A stretch of 64,000 nucleotides of DNA from Ophiobolus disseminans (lineage: Eukaryota > Ascomycota > Dothideomycetes > Pleosporales > Phaeosphaeriaceae). The first letter of the stretch is position 1. Each line of letters opens with the position of its first letter. The translations under genes and the position numbers were made by a program. Where the stretch lies: NCBI GenBank assembly GCA_010093685.1, contig MU006231.1, positions 358,428-422,427 of the forward strand, read 5' to 3'. A model generated the notes under the pieces. It worked only from the letters and a program-made list of their open reading frames with translations. It made no database searches and was not told the DNA's origin. Positions 46,701-57,200 of this stretch are shown one piece after another.

Positions 46701-48927
46701 GTGAGATAAGGAAGTTGAGTTTGCGCTTCTGTCGGTTGGCTTCTCGCTCCGCTTCGACCTTCTTCGCATTCTCCAACTCTTGCCGCTCGGCGTTCTTGCG
46801 CGACTCACGCTCATCACGCTCGTTGCGCTTCCAGAACGCAAGCATTTCGCGCATGCCTCGCTTGGCCCGAGCTTGGGTATCCTTCTGGTTCTTGTTGGTG
46901 CGCATCTGCCATCGTCGAGCTTCCTTGGCGGCCAACTGGGCGGTCTTGCGAAGGTTCGACTGCTTCGTGGAAAGCGAGTTCTCTTTGATGCGCACAACCT
47001 TTGGCACGTCCTTGCGGGCAAAGTCCTTGACGATTTGGGCGTAGAGGTTGCGATATGCGGAGGAGTCGTGTGATGTTGCATAACCTGGGCCCAACTCCTC
47101 CGTGTAGCTACGGTCTCGTAATGATCCCAGACGAGCTTCTTCTCGAGGGGCGATGATAGGCAGATCGTCGCCTCGATCGATAGCAGCCTGGCCAGCAGCA
47201 GCAGCGTCTTTCTCGGCCTGCTTCTGCTCCTTGCTCTTCTTGAGTCGTCCTGTGCCTCGGTTGCCCTTGCGCTTACCCCCAGTGCCAAGGTCATCGGATG
47301 CCTGGAAGGAACTCATAGTTCCGCCCTCAAGGTTGGGTCCATGTGGAGTAACCTCACGGATGTCCTTGCTAGGCGCGTTGCCCTGGAGCAGCTGGCTCGT
47401 GTTCTTAGCCTTGCGTTCGGCCTTTTGCGCAGCCATGAGGTGCCGCTCTTTCTCCTCCTCGTTCTCGGCCTGGCCAGCCTTTGCGAGAGCCTCAGCGCGC
47501 TTGGCCTCCTCGTTCTGGATCGTCTTCTCCCGCCGGCGCTTGCGCTGCATGTCCTTCTTGCGCTCCTTTTCTTCGGCGATCTCCTGGCTCTGCACCTGTT
47601 GCCAGGCCTCGCCCTCGTGCTCCATGTTGTACATGTGCTTCGAGTAGTCGCGGTGGCCGGCGAGCACGTCGTGGTAGCGGATGAGAGTAGCATGTCGTCG
47701 TCGCTGGTGAGGTCAGTAAGGCTCTAGGGTACCGTGCATCACAAACATACCTTGCGCTTTGAGGTCTCGGCAGTGTTGACCTCGAGGCTTCGCTTGAGGC
47801 TGCGCAGTCTCCAATCCTCGTGCTCTGCAGGCGCGGGTGCTCCCTGGAGGTCGTTCATCTGCTTGGTCTCGATGTGCGCGAGTGCGGCCTCGATCTCCGC
47901 CTCGTCGGGGACGGGCAGCTCACGGGGCGGCGCATAGTACTGTGGAGGGGGCGGGATTCCGGCAGGCTGCAACGACTCGTACGGCGGTCGGTGTAGGACG
48001 CCATTGTGGTGCGGCACCAGGTCAGCAGGTGCAGGCGACGGCATCGGCTCCTGCTTGACAAACAGCGGGTTCAGCGGCTTGGGCGCAGGATGGTGGTCGG
48101 CGTGGAGGGAGGGCAGTGGCTGGGCCTTTGCGGGAGGGTCGTTGTCGTTGCCCGAGGACATTATGCTGGAAAGGGACATAGGGTCGGCGCGGGTGGGAGG
48201 CGGTGCCTGGGCACTGGTGAGTACAGCGTGGGAGAGGGACGGTGTGCGTTCACTGACCTCGTCCTTGAAGGATGGCCGCCTCGCATAGTTCGGTGGCGGC
48301 GGCTGCACGGCGCCCCGGTTCATCGACTGATAGACAGACGGCGACACGGGCGAGTGAGACATGGCCTCCATGCCGCCAGGGTGTTGGTGCTGCGATCTCG
48401 GGCGCTGCAGCGGCGATTGATGCGCGTACGAGCCCGCGATGGGGGACTGGTACGTCTTCTCGTAGGGGCTGTGGGCCGACCGCGGGTCTGGATACTGCTG
48501 CTGGACGTGAGGTTAGCTGCGCACCCCTGCATATAAAAAGTGTCGTGGAGATGGGGGTGAGGCGTGCGGATGGAGGTGCACATTGCGGACGTACCGGCGG
48601 GGGATAGTGATTGTCGTAGCGCGTGTCCCTTCCTAGGCTGCGGTCATGGTCGGCGGTCGGGTCGTAGGGGTACTTTGACGCGCTGTCGTCGCGAGAATAG
48701 AGCGCCGTGGTGATCGGCGGGAGCTCGCTGGTGCCGTGCGGGTGGTGGTGTTGATGCGGGTGCGGATGGTAGTTGGGGTGGACTGACAAAGGCGTCGTGG
48801 TGGTAGGCGAGTGCTGCGGTCTGCCATGAGTTTGTGTCGGGGACTGGGGCCCACGGTAAGCCTCCCCTTGATTCATTCTGTCTGCGTCGTTGTCGACCGA
48901 GCGCCTCAACACCGGGTCGCGGAACAT
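43710..48927 (-). CDS. INO80: INO80 chromatin-remodelling ATPase
   Basis: Minus-strand exons 48927-48595, 48500-47751, 47703-43929 and 43876-43710 give 1,674 residues. A His/Pro/Gln-rich disordered N-terminus comes first, then the DBINO domain (KMLAFWKRNERDE-type phrase MREMLAFWKRNERDERE), the Snf2 ATPase with LADEMGLGKTVQ (Walker A), ILDEAQAIKSS (Walker B), TGTPIQNNMQELWALLHFI, the long INO80-specific insertion, and the helicase lobe [26 protein letters not shown] and DRAHRLGQTRQVTVYRL. The C-terminus is a Lys-rich tail (GGKKKKSGLSKKAK). It slides nucleosomes and affects H2A.Z occupancy. The last coding exon restores GEGHFDE and the basic tail. Confidence 0.95.
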
Positions 48928-50013
48928 CAGAACGCGCGCGGGAGGTCAAAGGGCACGCAGACGCCTAAGCCATGGGCGCAGGGCTCGCGATGGCAATTGT
49001 GAAGCCGGCAGCGTGCAGCAGCAGTACGGGCGCCGACAGTGTGAGTGCGCCGAGTGCTTGCGCCGTGCAGCGAAGTCGTTCCCGCGTTTGCTGGGGGTGA
49101 TGGCGACGACGGCGATGTGAGAGATGGACAAGGTGGGATGGCGAGATGGCTGGTGTGGAGCCCGGATTGTCCTGAGATCACACTGCACACGATAAACGGC
49201 TTGGTCGGTCAGCTCCTGCCCTTAGTGCGAATGGACGGCAGTCTCCCCGTAACGTCGACCACGCCCGCGATGCTGAAGTTGGATGGAGTTTAGCAGCCAG
49301 CAATGCAGGGCCTGATACCGGCAGCAGGCAGTGCGCGGAGAGGTCAGATGCTGCAAGAAATGGCTGCAATCACTCGCGGCATCCCCATCGCGCACGCTTT
49401 CGGCGTGTTGGCACCATCTCTCCAGCGGAGCCTGAACCCCATCTCCACGCCTCTCATCGAAGCATCCACGCCCGGAGGGATGAACCAATAATCTACATGC
49501 ATGACGCCGGAGCAGTGCAGCCTGCAGCCGCGCTTCATTTGTCTTCTACCTGTGTCGTGTTCTACTTCTAGTCTTGGCCTCTGGACGTGTGCTGGGCCAT
49601 CTAACGTTGCTCGTTCCCCGTTCCCATTCCCGGTCTTCCACCTGTTCTCACGAGGCGTAGAGCTTCGGCTAATCTGACCACCATTGTCTGCAGCACCACG
49701 CGCCCGGTCGCGCGTCTTTTGCAGGCCTCCTCAATGAATCCATCAGACAGCCCTCCCGAATGCGACATGCTTCAATCACATGTGCAGAGGCCAAACAGGG
49801 CGAGAGCGTTCTGCATTTGTCCTTAATTGGATGGGCTTCGACGAAGACGGTGACGGAAGGCGCGACCCATGCCCTGCCGCTGTCGTGGCGCGGACGGGCC
49901 CAAGCGCCCTGCAGGTAGATCGCGCTAAAACTCTGGGCATATCAAATGTTCTCGAACTTTTTTAGCACGCGCGACAGACACAGCAAGAACGACCACAACG
50001 CCCAATATCAGCC
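48928..50013. promoter_or_regulatory. Divergent region between INO80 and BRX1
   Basis: 1.1 kb of GC-rich sequence between opposite start codons. Only shadow ORFs. Confidence 0.5.
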
Positions 50014-51138
50014 ATGACGTCCGTATACAAGACCCTGTCGAAGTCTGACAGTCATGAGAAAGAGCCGGGCGAGAAGAGAAATAAGCAGCGCGTGCTGATA
50101 CTGGTACGGCCGTCGCGAAAAGGGAATGCGCCTCTACTAACGAATGCAGAGTTCAAGAGGTGTCACGTTCCGCCATCGCCATCTGCTGCAGGATCTGTAC
50201 TCTTTGATGTGGGGTTATAACGTTGGTTTTTTTAAGAATTTCCTGCTTACCATGATGCAGGCCACATAGCAGGAAAGAGGCAAAGCTCGACACCAAAACC
50301 AAGCTCTACCAGCTGAATGAGTTAGCAGGTAAGAATCGCAGAACCCACTTGCAAAACGCACTTTTTACTCCAAATATTTCATTTCCTAGAAGAAGAAAGG
50401 AAAAGCACGTGCTCACGCATCCCAGAACTCTACAACTGCAACAACGTCCTCTTCTTCGAAGCCCGCAAAGGAAAAGATCTCTACTGCTGGATGTCCAAAC
50501 CCCCGAACGGCCCCACCGTAAAAATGCACCTCCAAAACTTGCACACCATGGAAGAGCTAAATTTCATCGGAAACTGTCTCAAGGGCTCCCGCCCCGTTTT
50601 ATCATTCGACGCCGCATTCGACAAGCAAGCCCACCTCCGCGTCATCAAGGAACTCTTCACCCAGATTTTCGGTGTCCCCAAGACGAGCAGGAAAGTCAAG
50701 CCTTTCGTCGATCATGTCATGGGCTTTACCGTCGCAGGCGGAAAGATCTGGATCCGCGTGTACCAGATTAATGAATCTGAGCCCGGGAAGAAAAAGGCCG
50801 GTGATGAAGATGAGATGGACGTCGACGCCGCGCCCAAGAAGAAGAGCAAGCATTCCGAGTTCGACGTCAGCCTCGTTGAAATCGGCCCCCGCTTCGTGCT
50901 CACGCCCATCGTTATTCAGGAATCTAGCTTTGGCGGGCCCATCATCTACGAGAACAAGGAGTTTGTGTCGCCGAACCAGATTCGTTCGGATCTGCGCAGA
51001 TCGAAGGCCGGTAGGTTCAATAAGCGGACGGAGGCGACGAGGGATACGAGGGTTAAGAGGGCGGATCTGGGTCTGACGAGTCATGGTGGGAGGAAGAAGG
51101 AGAAGGATCCGTTGAGTGATTCGGTGCTGTTTGCGTGA
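50014..51138 (+). CDS. BRX1: Ribosome biogenesis protein BRX1
   Basis: Exons 50014-50103, 50150-50208, 50261-50328 and 50390-51138 give 321 residues. The Brix domain reads RVLILSSRGVTFRHRHLLQDLYSLMPHSRKEAKLD, NNVLFFEARKGKDLYCWMSKPPNGPTVKMHLQN, GNCLKGSRPVLSFD and ESSFGGPIIYENKEFVSPN. A Lys-rich insert (AAPKKKSKHS) and a basic C-terminus fit a nucleolar protein. Brx1 binds Ebp2 and is required for 60S subunit assembly. The second intron donor is the unusual GTGGGG, needed to keep the SLMPHSRKE frame. Confidence 0.94.
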
Positions 51139-51312
51139 TCTATCTTTCCAAGGCATGGGAAAAGCATGGCGTTACAAAAGGTCTCCAATATGGCGTACTA
51201 GCCAGTCGCGTTAACCGGCAATATGCTTAATCATCTCAAAAATTATACATCTCCGACACTAGAACTACGAAAAAAGACAATTTCCTACTCAACGACCTAC
51301 TCAACGACCTAC

Positions 51313-52512
51313 CTACTCCCCACACACAGCAACACCCAACTCCCCCTCCCCAATCCCCCCCATAAACTCCCCAACATCCTCCCCCCTCTCACTTAGCACC
51401 AACTCCAGCGTCTGCACCCACGTCTCCCCATTATTCTCAAACCAGTCGCCCAAGCTCCTAACATACCCCTCCACCATGCCCTTCAGCGGCGCATTCTCCT
51501 TCAGCCACATGACCTGCTCGGGATCCAACTTGAGCATATCCTCTATGACGTAGTAGTGCGGGATATCTGCGCCCCAGCCCTCCGCGCCGATGTCGTGGTT
51601 GGGCACGAGGTTGAATTTCGACGACGCGTGGCGCGAGGTGTACGTTGGTGTGTTGTGGAAGTGCGAGGAGAGGGAGTGTGTTGAGATATGGTACTGTGCT
51701 GGGAAGGGGTTGTGCGTATGCGCCGGCTCGAGCGGTGGGTAATTGAGGTGTATATTGAAGAGCAGCGAGTGTTCGTTATCAGGGAAGCGTTTCTTGAATT
51801 TGCGCGCGATGGTTCCGTTCGAGGGGCAGATGTTGCTGTGTATGACTTCGCGGATGACGGCGTTTACGTCTGCGATTTCGGCGAGCTCGTATGTGCTCCA
51901 GTTGTGCAGGAGGGCGGCGCGCTTTTGCAGGACGGGGCGCGTGGCGCGCAGCTCGCGTGGGTGGTCGCGATTGTGGAAGGCGCGGGAGTAGAGCCATGAG
52001 CGGTAGAGTGCTCTTCTGAGGCGGTGAAGTTCGTCGCTTGTTAAGAGGCGGCGGCTCTCGTAGTTATGCTTCCATTTCTTGAAGGGGTAGATGTCGCACC
52101 ACTTCTCTGCTACGCGACCGTAGTGTACGATTTGCTTGAGTAGAGCAGCTGAGAATGGCACGTCGCGGACGATGTGTGCTGGTTGGCTGGCGTTGTTGGT
52201 GATGAGCTGAGTGAGGTCTTCCAGCGGCCCAAATTGTGTCTCTGCAGCAGTCTCGAGGATAGCGAGTCGTTGAGAGGAGGCATAAATTTTGCGGAAGCGA
52301 TGACATGTAGACGATAGTGCGAGGACATCTGATATTGTGTTGCACGAGAAGAACACCTGGGTCACCAATTCCGTGGCTAGGTCTTCGAACAGCATCTTGG
52401 CGTATGTTGGGTTGAAGTAGAATGATATGTGTATTACTGCAAATAAATGATCAGTGTCTGGGCTGTTGTAGTCGATGTTGCCCATTAGCATGAGCTTACA
52501 CTTCACATACAT
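51313..52512 (-). CDS. F-box protein, unknown target
   Basis: F-box-like segment MLFEDLATELVTQVFFSCNTISDVLALSSTCHRFRKIY, then a helical region (WCDIYPFKKWKHNYESRR, RALYRSWLYSRAFHNRD) and YVIEDMLKLDPEQVMWLKENAPLKGMVEGYVRSLGDWFENNGETW. 399 residues if read straight from the ATG at 52512; 378 if a possible 63-nt intron (T|GTAAGC...TTTGCAG) near the start is removed; 360 if the ATG of MLFEDL (52395) is used. F-box proteins recruit substrates to SCF ubiquitin ligases. This C-terminal type is common in filamentous ascomycetes and uncharacterised. Confidence 0.8.
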   Translation of the reverse strand: MYVKCKLMLMGNIDYNSPDTDHLFAVIHISFYFNPTYAKMLFEDLATELVTQVFFSCNTISDVLALSSTCHRFRKIYASSQRLAILETAAETQFGPLEDLTQLITNNASQPAHIVRDVPFSAALLKQIVHYGRVAEKWCDIYPFKKWKHNYESRRLLTSDELHRLRRALYRSWLYSRAFHNRDHPRELRATRPVLQKRAALLHNWSTYELAEIADVNAVIREVIHSNICPSNGTIARKFKKRFPDNEHSLLFNIHLNYPPLEPAHTHNPFPAQYHISTHSLSSHFHNTPTYTSRHASSKFNLVPNHDIGAEGWGADIPHYYVIEDMLKLDPEQVMWLKENAPLKGMVEGYVRSLGDWFENNGETWVQTLELVLSERGEDVGEFMGGIGEGELGVAVCGE

Positions 52513-53036
52513 GACAATTATTTGAATCGAAGTTCAGGCTGTCCGACGCGAAGTCGTACACTAAACGCGCTGATAACGCGTCTGAGGTGAGAGTCGTCCC
52601 TGCTCTCGTTGTCTCTTGCTCTCCCAAGTCCTCTCAAAGCCTCTCCCTTCGATTTATATGTGATCCAAGGATCGCTCGGTGCGTAGTCTATCTGACGTCC
52701 ACACCGATAAGAAGCTCGAGGTTCAAATAATCAGGACCCCTCCGTTGGGGCTATAAGTAAAAATTCCGAACGTCTCAGAGAACATGATTGCATTGAGTGT
52801 AGACCCTAGCGGGCCAGTAGTATTTGTCGTCATGGTTGGTGGTCGAAAAGGAAAGGAGTCATCATCGTCGCGAACCGTAGTTGGTAAATAGCGCCAAGGA
52901 ACCCCGGATTCGTGAGCCAATCGGCGTCTGATGCATCTCCAGGTCAATGCCTGGGGCGGACGCGACTGAAGACGTGTGGTACAAAGAGTCAAGACCTTTG
53001 AGAAATCTGCATTGCTGAACAGATGAAATAGTAGTA
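52513..53036. promoter_or_regulatory. Divergent promoter of two F-box-like genes
   Basis: 524 bases between the F-box gene (-) and the next gene (+). No supported ORF. Confidence 0.4.
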
Positions 53037-53936
53037 ATGTTCTACTCAAAAGACAAGCCATCAAACATCTCCACCCTCCTGCGCCTCCCCCTCGAACTCC
53101 GCCGCCAAATCTACGCCCTCACCCTCCCCCACACCACAACCTTCGAAGTGCGTCTCCAGCACCTCCCCGTCCCACCCACAAAGTCCGAATACAATCTGAC
53201 ATTTGTTCGGCAGGTAAACGGCGACGGAGGCTGGAAGATGCTGCGCACGCTGCCCCGAACCGAGCGCGTGACAGGCAACGACATCGTCTGGCGGCGCGGT
53301 TGCACCAACCTGCTGGCTGTGAATAAGCAGATACATGAAGAGGCGACAGATATGTTGTATGGCGATAATGTGTTCGTGGTGGATGTGTCGTTCGACAGTA
53401 TCAATTTCCGCTACCGTTGGCGCACAGCGAACAATTTGACGCCGAACCGCACGTATCCGTTCCTGGACCACTTTTCGCAGCGGAATTTGTTGAGGATAAG
53501 GAACTATATCGTGAACGTCGAGTCGGTGGATGACTACACGGGTATGATAAAGTACAATTGTGGCGGTAGGGGCTTGCCTGCTGGCATACAGATAAAGGTG
53601 CGGGAACTTGTGGATCTGCTGGTAGATGTACCGTTGTTGCATCGCTTGGATGTGCATTTGATTGATGGGGCGATTAGTAGGACGAAGTTTCCTAGTGGGA
53701 GGGTGCTTAGGGTGCAGGATGAGGCGAATTTTGCGGATACGCAGAGTGTGTTGGATCCGTTTAGGGCGCTGCGGGGCGTGAGGAAGCCGAGGGTGAGTGG
53801 GACGAGTGAGGGGTTTAAGATGGAGTTGGAGAAGAGTATGGCGGTGGTGGGTAGGAATGCAAGAGCGACGTCGACAAAATCGGCGTCGACACGATTGATG
53901 TCGAAAAGATTGACGTCCAGATCTTGTTTAGGTTAG
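53037..53936 (+). CDS. F-box/DUF7730-like protein
   Basis: Single exon, 299 residues. Starts MFYSKDKPSNISTLLRLPLELRRQIYALTLP, the short LRLPxELRxxIY motif that opens the large fungal F-box-like/DUF7730 family, then LLAVNKQIHEEATDMLYGDNVFVV, another family hallmark. RNLLRIRNYIVNVES and LVDLLVDVPLLHRLDVHLIDG are typical of the core. The Arg/Lys/Ser-rich C-terminus is low complexity. No biochemical function is established for the family. The C-terminal low-complexity end could hide an unrecognised intron. Confidence 0.75.
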   Translation: MFYSKDKPSNISTLLRLPLELRRQIYALTLPHTTTFEVRLQHLPVPPTKSEYNLTFVRQVNGDGGWKMLRTLPRTERVTGNDIVWRRGCTNLLAVNKQIHEEATDMLYGDNVFVVDVSFDSINFRYRWRTANNLTPNRTYPFLDHFSQRNLLRIRNYIVNVESVDDYTGMIKYNCGGRGLPAGIQIKVRELVDLLVDVPLLHRLDVHLIDGAISRTKFPSGRVLRVQDEANFADTQSVLDPFRALRGVRKPRVSGTSEGFKMELEKSMAVVGRNARATSTKSASTRLMSKRLTSRSCLG

Positions 53937-54224
53937 TGGAAGTAATCGAGTGTCTTCGCACAAGTTTCGCTATAGAATTCATCCAGTGTTGTCCTGACAA
54001 GACTTTGCAAACTGCTCAACGTTGACTCATTGCAACATGTGATATCCTCTTGGTACTAGCATATTGTGCTGCTGTGAGCAGGAAATGTAGCTGAATATAT
54101 CTCCTACATACGCAATGGCAAATCTCATCAATTAACGATATCGCATCACATCCTTCAGGTTACGTTGAATAGATGATCTGAAGTGTGAATTGCGTCTGAG
54201 CTACCTGCGTCGTAAGGACAGATC

Positions 54225-57200
54225 TCATTTGAACCGCTCACCATCCTTATCCTTGAACCGCCGCAACTCCTCCTCCTCCATATCGCCCGCTATAACCCTA
54301 TCCAACCTCTCCTGATACTCATCCCTCGCGTCCCTCCCCTTTCCCTTTTCAACCGCTCCCCTACTTCTCCTTGATGCTACATCCCTATCCCTCTCCTCCC
54401 TAACCTCTTCGTCATGCCTTCGCATCCGAGCCGACTCCTTGGCCCATTTCTCAACCTCGTCATACCAAACTGTACGTTGTATTATCAGGGCATCTTGAAC
54501 ATTCATGAACACCTCTTGTGAGCTAGTGAGCGCTCGAGGGTCAACGAGGCGCTTATCAATTCTTGTATGCTGCGGGTTGAGAAAGGACCGCCCGTAGAAG
54601 CGAGAGATGTCAAGTGTTTCGAGTTCCTGCTCTGTTAAATAGTTTCTGGGTGAGGAAGGTGCGGTATTATGGCTGGTGGTCATGTGTTCAGAGTCTGGTG
54701 CATTCTGCACCGCAGCTGAAGATGAGGATGGAGGCGTTTCACGTTCCTCCTTCTGCATCTGTTTCGCGTCATTGGCATCTGCATGAACCACGTTCATGTT
54801 CGCCCATTGAACCCGGCTCTTGTGCTGCTGGCCACTGCCTGGTGCGTACTGATTGTCAGATTGTACTCCTAGATCGAGGGGTGCTGGATCATCGAGAGGT
54901 TCGGTATCTGACGATTGCGTCTGTCCCAATGGCGGACTCGGCGCAATGAGGTTCAAATCCGGTAGATCCCGTACTTCAGATGACGGCGTAGACTGAGGAA
55001 CCTGAGTGTCCTTGGAAGTTTCCTCCTCTTCCGGGCGATTTTTCAGATCGAAAGCCGTCGGTTCACGGAGGAGTGACTCTGACGCACGTTGCGTAGGAGG
55101 ACTAGGCATGATAAGGTTCAATGATGGTACCGCAGTTGGAGACGGAGCTGATGCCGCTTCGTGCTGTGCCTCAGTATCTTGTTCCATTGGCCATGTTGTA
55201 TACCACCATCTGTCGTTCATGTACATCTGCGCCATGTCACGTTTTTCCAGCTCTGCAAGTGTTTGCCTCACCTCTTCAATCGACTTGTCAACGGAGGTAG
55301 TTATGTCGGCGATGTGGTGGGCTTCGGCTGAGGTCAACTGCGTCGTGGCCATATACGCATGGACTTGCTTCGCCAGCGGACTGAGCGACTGCGGATTCGA
55401 GGGTTCTTGGGCCATGAAATCTTGTTCCAGATCACTCGAGACGTCAGTCTTTGTACCGCCTGGTAGACTTGTGTTGATAATGAGTGGCTCTCCGGGGTCC
55501 TGGAGTTGTCTAATCTCGTTCGATCTCGTAGCCCATCCATAGAGCTCTCCTTTCTTCAGAGACCTACGCAGTACTACATAGGTACCCCTATCTTCGAACT
55601 CGATGCCAATATCTCTGAGCACCCTCGGATCCACAATGTTTTGGTGGATACATGTCCATGGCTCAGAGCCTTCACGGATGCCGCTGACAGAGTAGCCTGG
55701 CTCCAGCTGCGGATCCATCAGCGTGCCAGAGATATCGTACCATTTCACTTTTGCTCCGAGAGCTATCAAAGCAGTTGCGGCATCGGCGGTGGCCTCCATT
55801 GTGATGTCGGCCTCGCTAGAGATTGCAAAAACGTAAGTTGACAGTAGCCATAACTCGAGGCGGCTCAATCCCGGGGGAGCCGGTGTTGCTGAAGGTTCGA
55901 CTTGCGCCTGAGATATTCCGCGCTGTTCTTCTGGCAACACAGGGAGGTCCTTTGGTGGATGCGACACGACCCAGGTGTTCTCGTCTACAGTATTGTGAAT
56001 CTGGTCCTCAGCTACTAATTCTTCCAACGCCAACGAAACCTCTTCTCGTGTTGCGCGCAGTGTTGAGACAATGCTGTCTGTGTCCAAGCCAATGTACGAC
56101 CCGGGTCTTGACTTTAGGTCAGCCGTAAGACACACCAAGATACGTGTCGCCAGTGGACTTCTTGAGGCGCTATAGAGCTCTGAGGCAGCTTCTAGTTCGT
56201 GCGCTGTTGAATGAAGACTGGAGGATGCTTGACTCAAGCGCTCCATCTTGAATTGTAGATCAGTGAGCCCACCGCTCGCCCTCTTCATTGTAGTGAGCTC
56301 CTCTCGGATATCGTGCAGCCTTTGATTCCATTTGTGGTATTCGGTGGCAGTGCCTGGGCTAGTGGCGGTATGTGGCGTCTCGATGTCCTTCTGGCTTTCG
56401 CTGGTGTGTGCCTCTTTGAAGTCTTCTATCGCGCGCCGAATCATGCGGAGTAAGAAGCTGCAGTCAGGATCACTCCGGCAACGGAACATGTACTCATCAC
56501 CGACATTTTGTGGCTTCCCCATGGTATTGGTAATGGTGGTGAGCGTGACTTCCGGTGCAGTCTTGTGCCGCTGCACAGCTGTAATGTCAGCGATCTGTAG
56601 CTTCAAGAGACAATAAACTGTATCGATCTCAGTAGCAACAATTGCAGCGGTGTCGACCCGGATGTCACACTCGTCAGGGGTGAGCAGCTTCCAATTAACG
56701 TCAAATAGACCATCAGCTTTGCTCCATGCGAGGATGTGCGCTCTCGTTCTTCGTTGCGCTTTCTCGGCCGTCGCCTGTAGATCGACCTCCTCATCCGCGA
56801 CACTGGATAGTGTAGCTTGCTTTTGTGATTGATCTTTGGCGAATTCGCCATAGGGTCGGTCCGGACTGACGAACGGTCGGCTTCGGCCATTATCGCGATA
56901 ACTTCTCTCAACCATTGCCAACAAACTAGTCGAAAAAGGAAACAGATCAATCGGAACATCGATTCTAACGATCTGTCCATCACTGTCCGGTTTGGACCAG
57001 ATAGTGTTGTCTGACTGCATATTCATATACCAGAGGACTAGTTGTGCTTTCGAGTAGCCGTCCGCACATAGATCATGTCCTTCTGAATACAGTGTTTCGA
57101 CATCTTTGCAGATCACACAGTCTTTGGCATGCGACTCGAAATTGATCAGGGCGTGCTCCTCACTGGTGCTGATCGGGCGCGAAGCTGCAGGAAGCTTGCC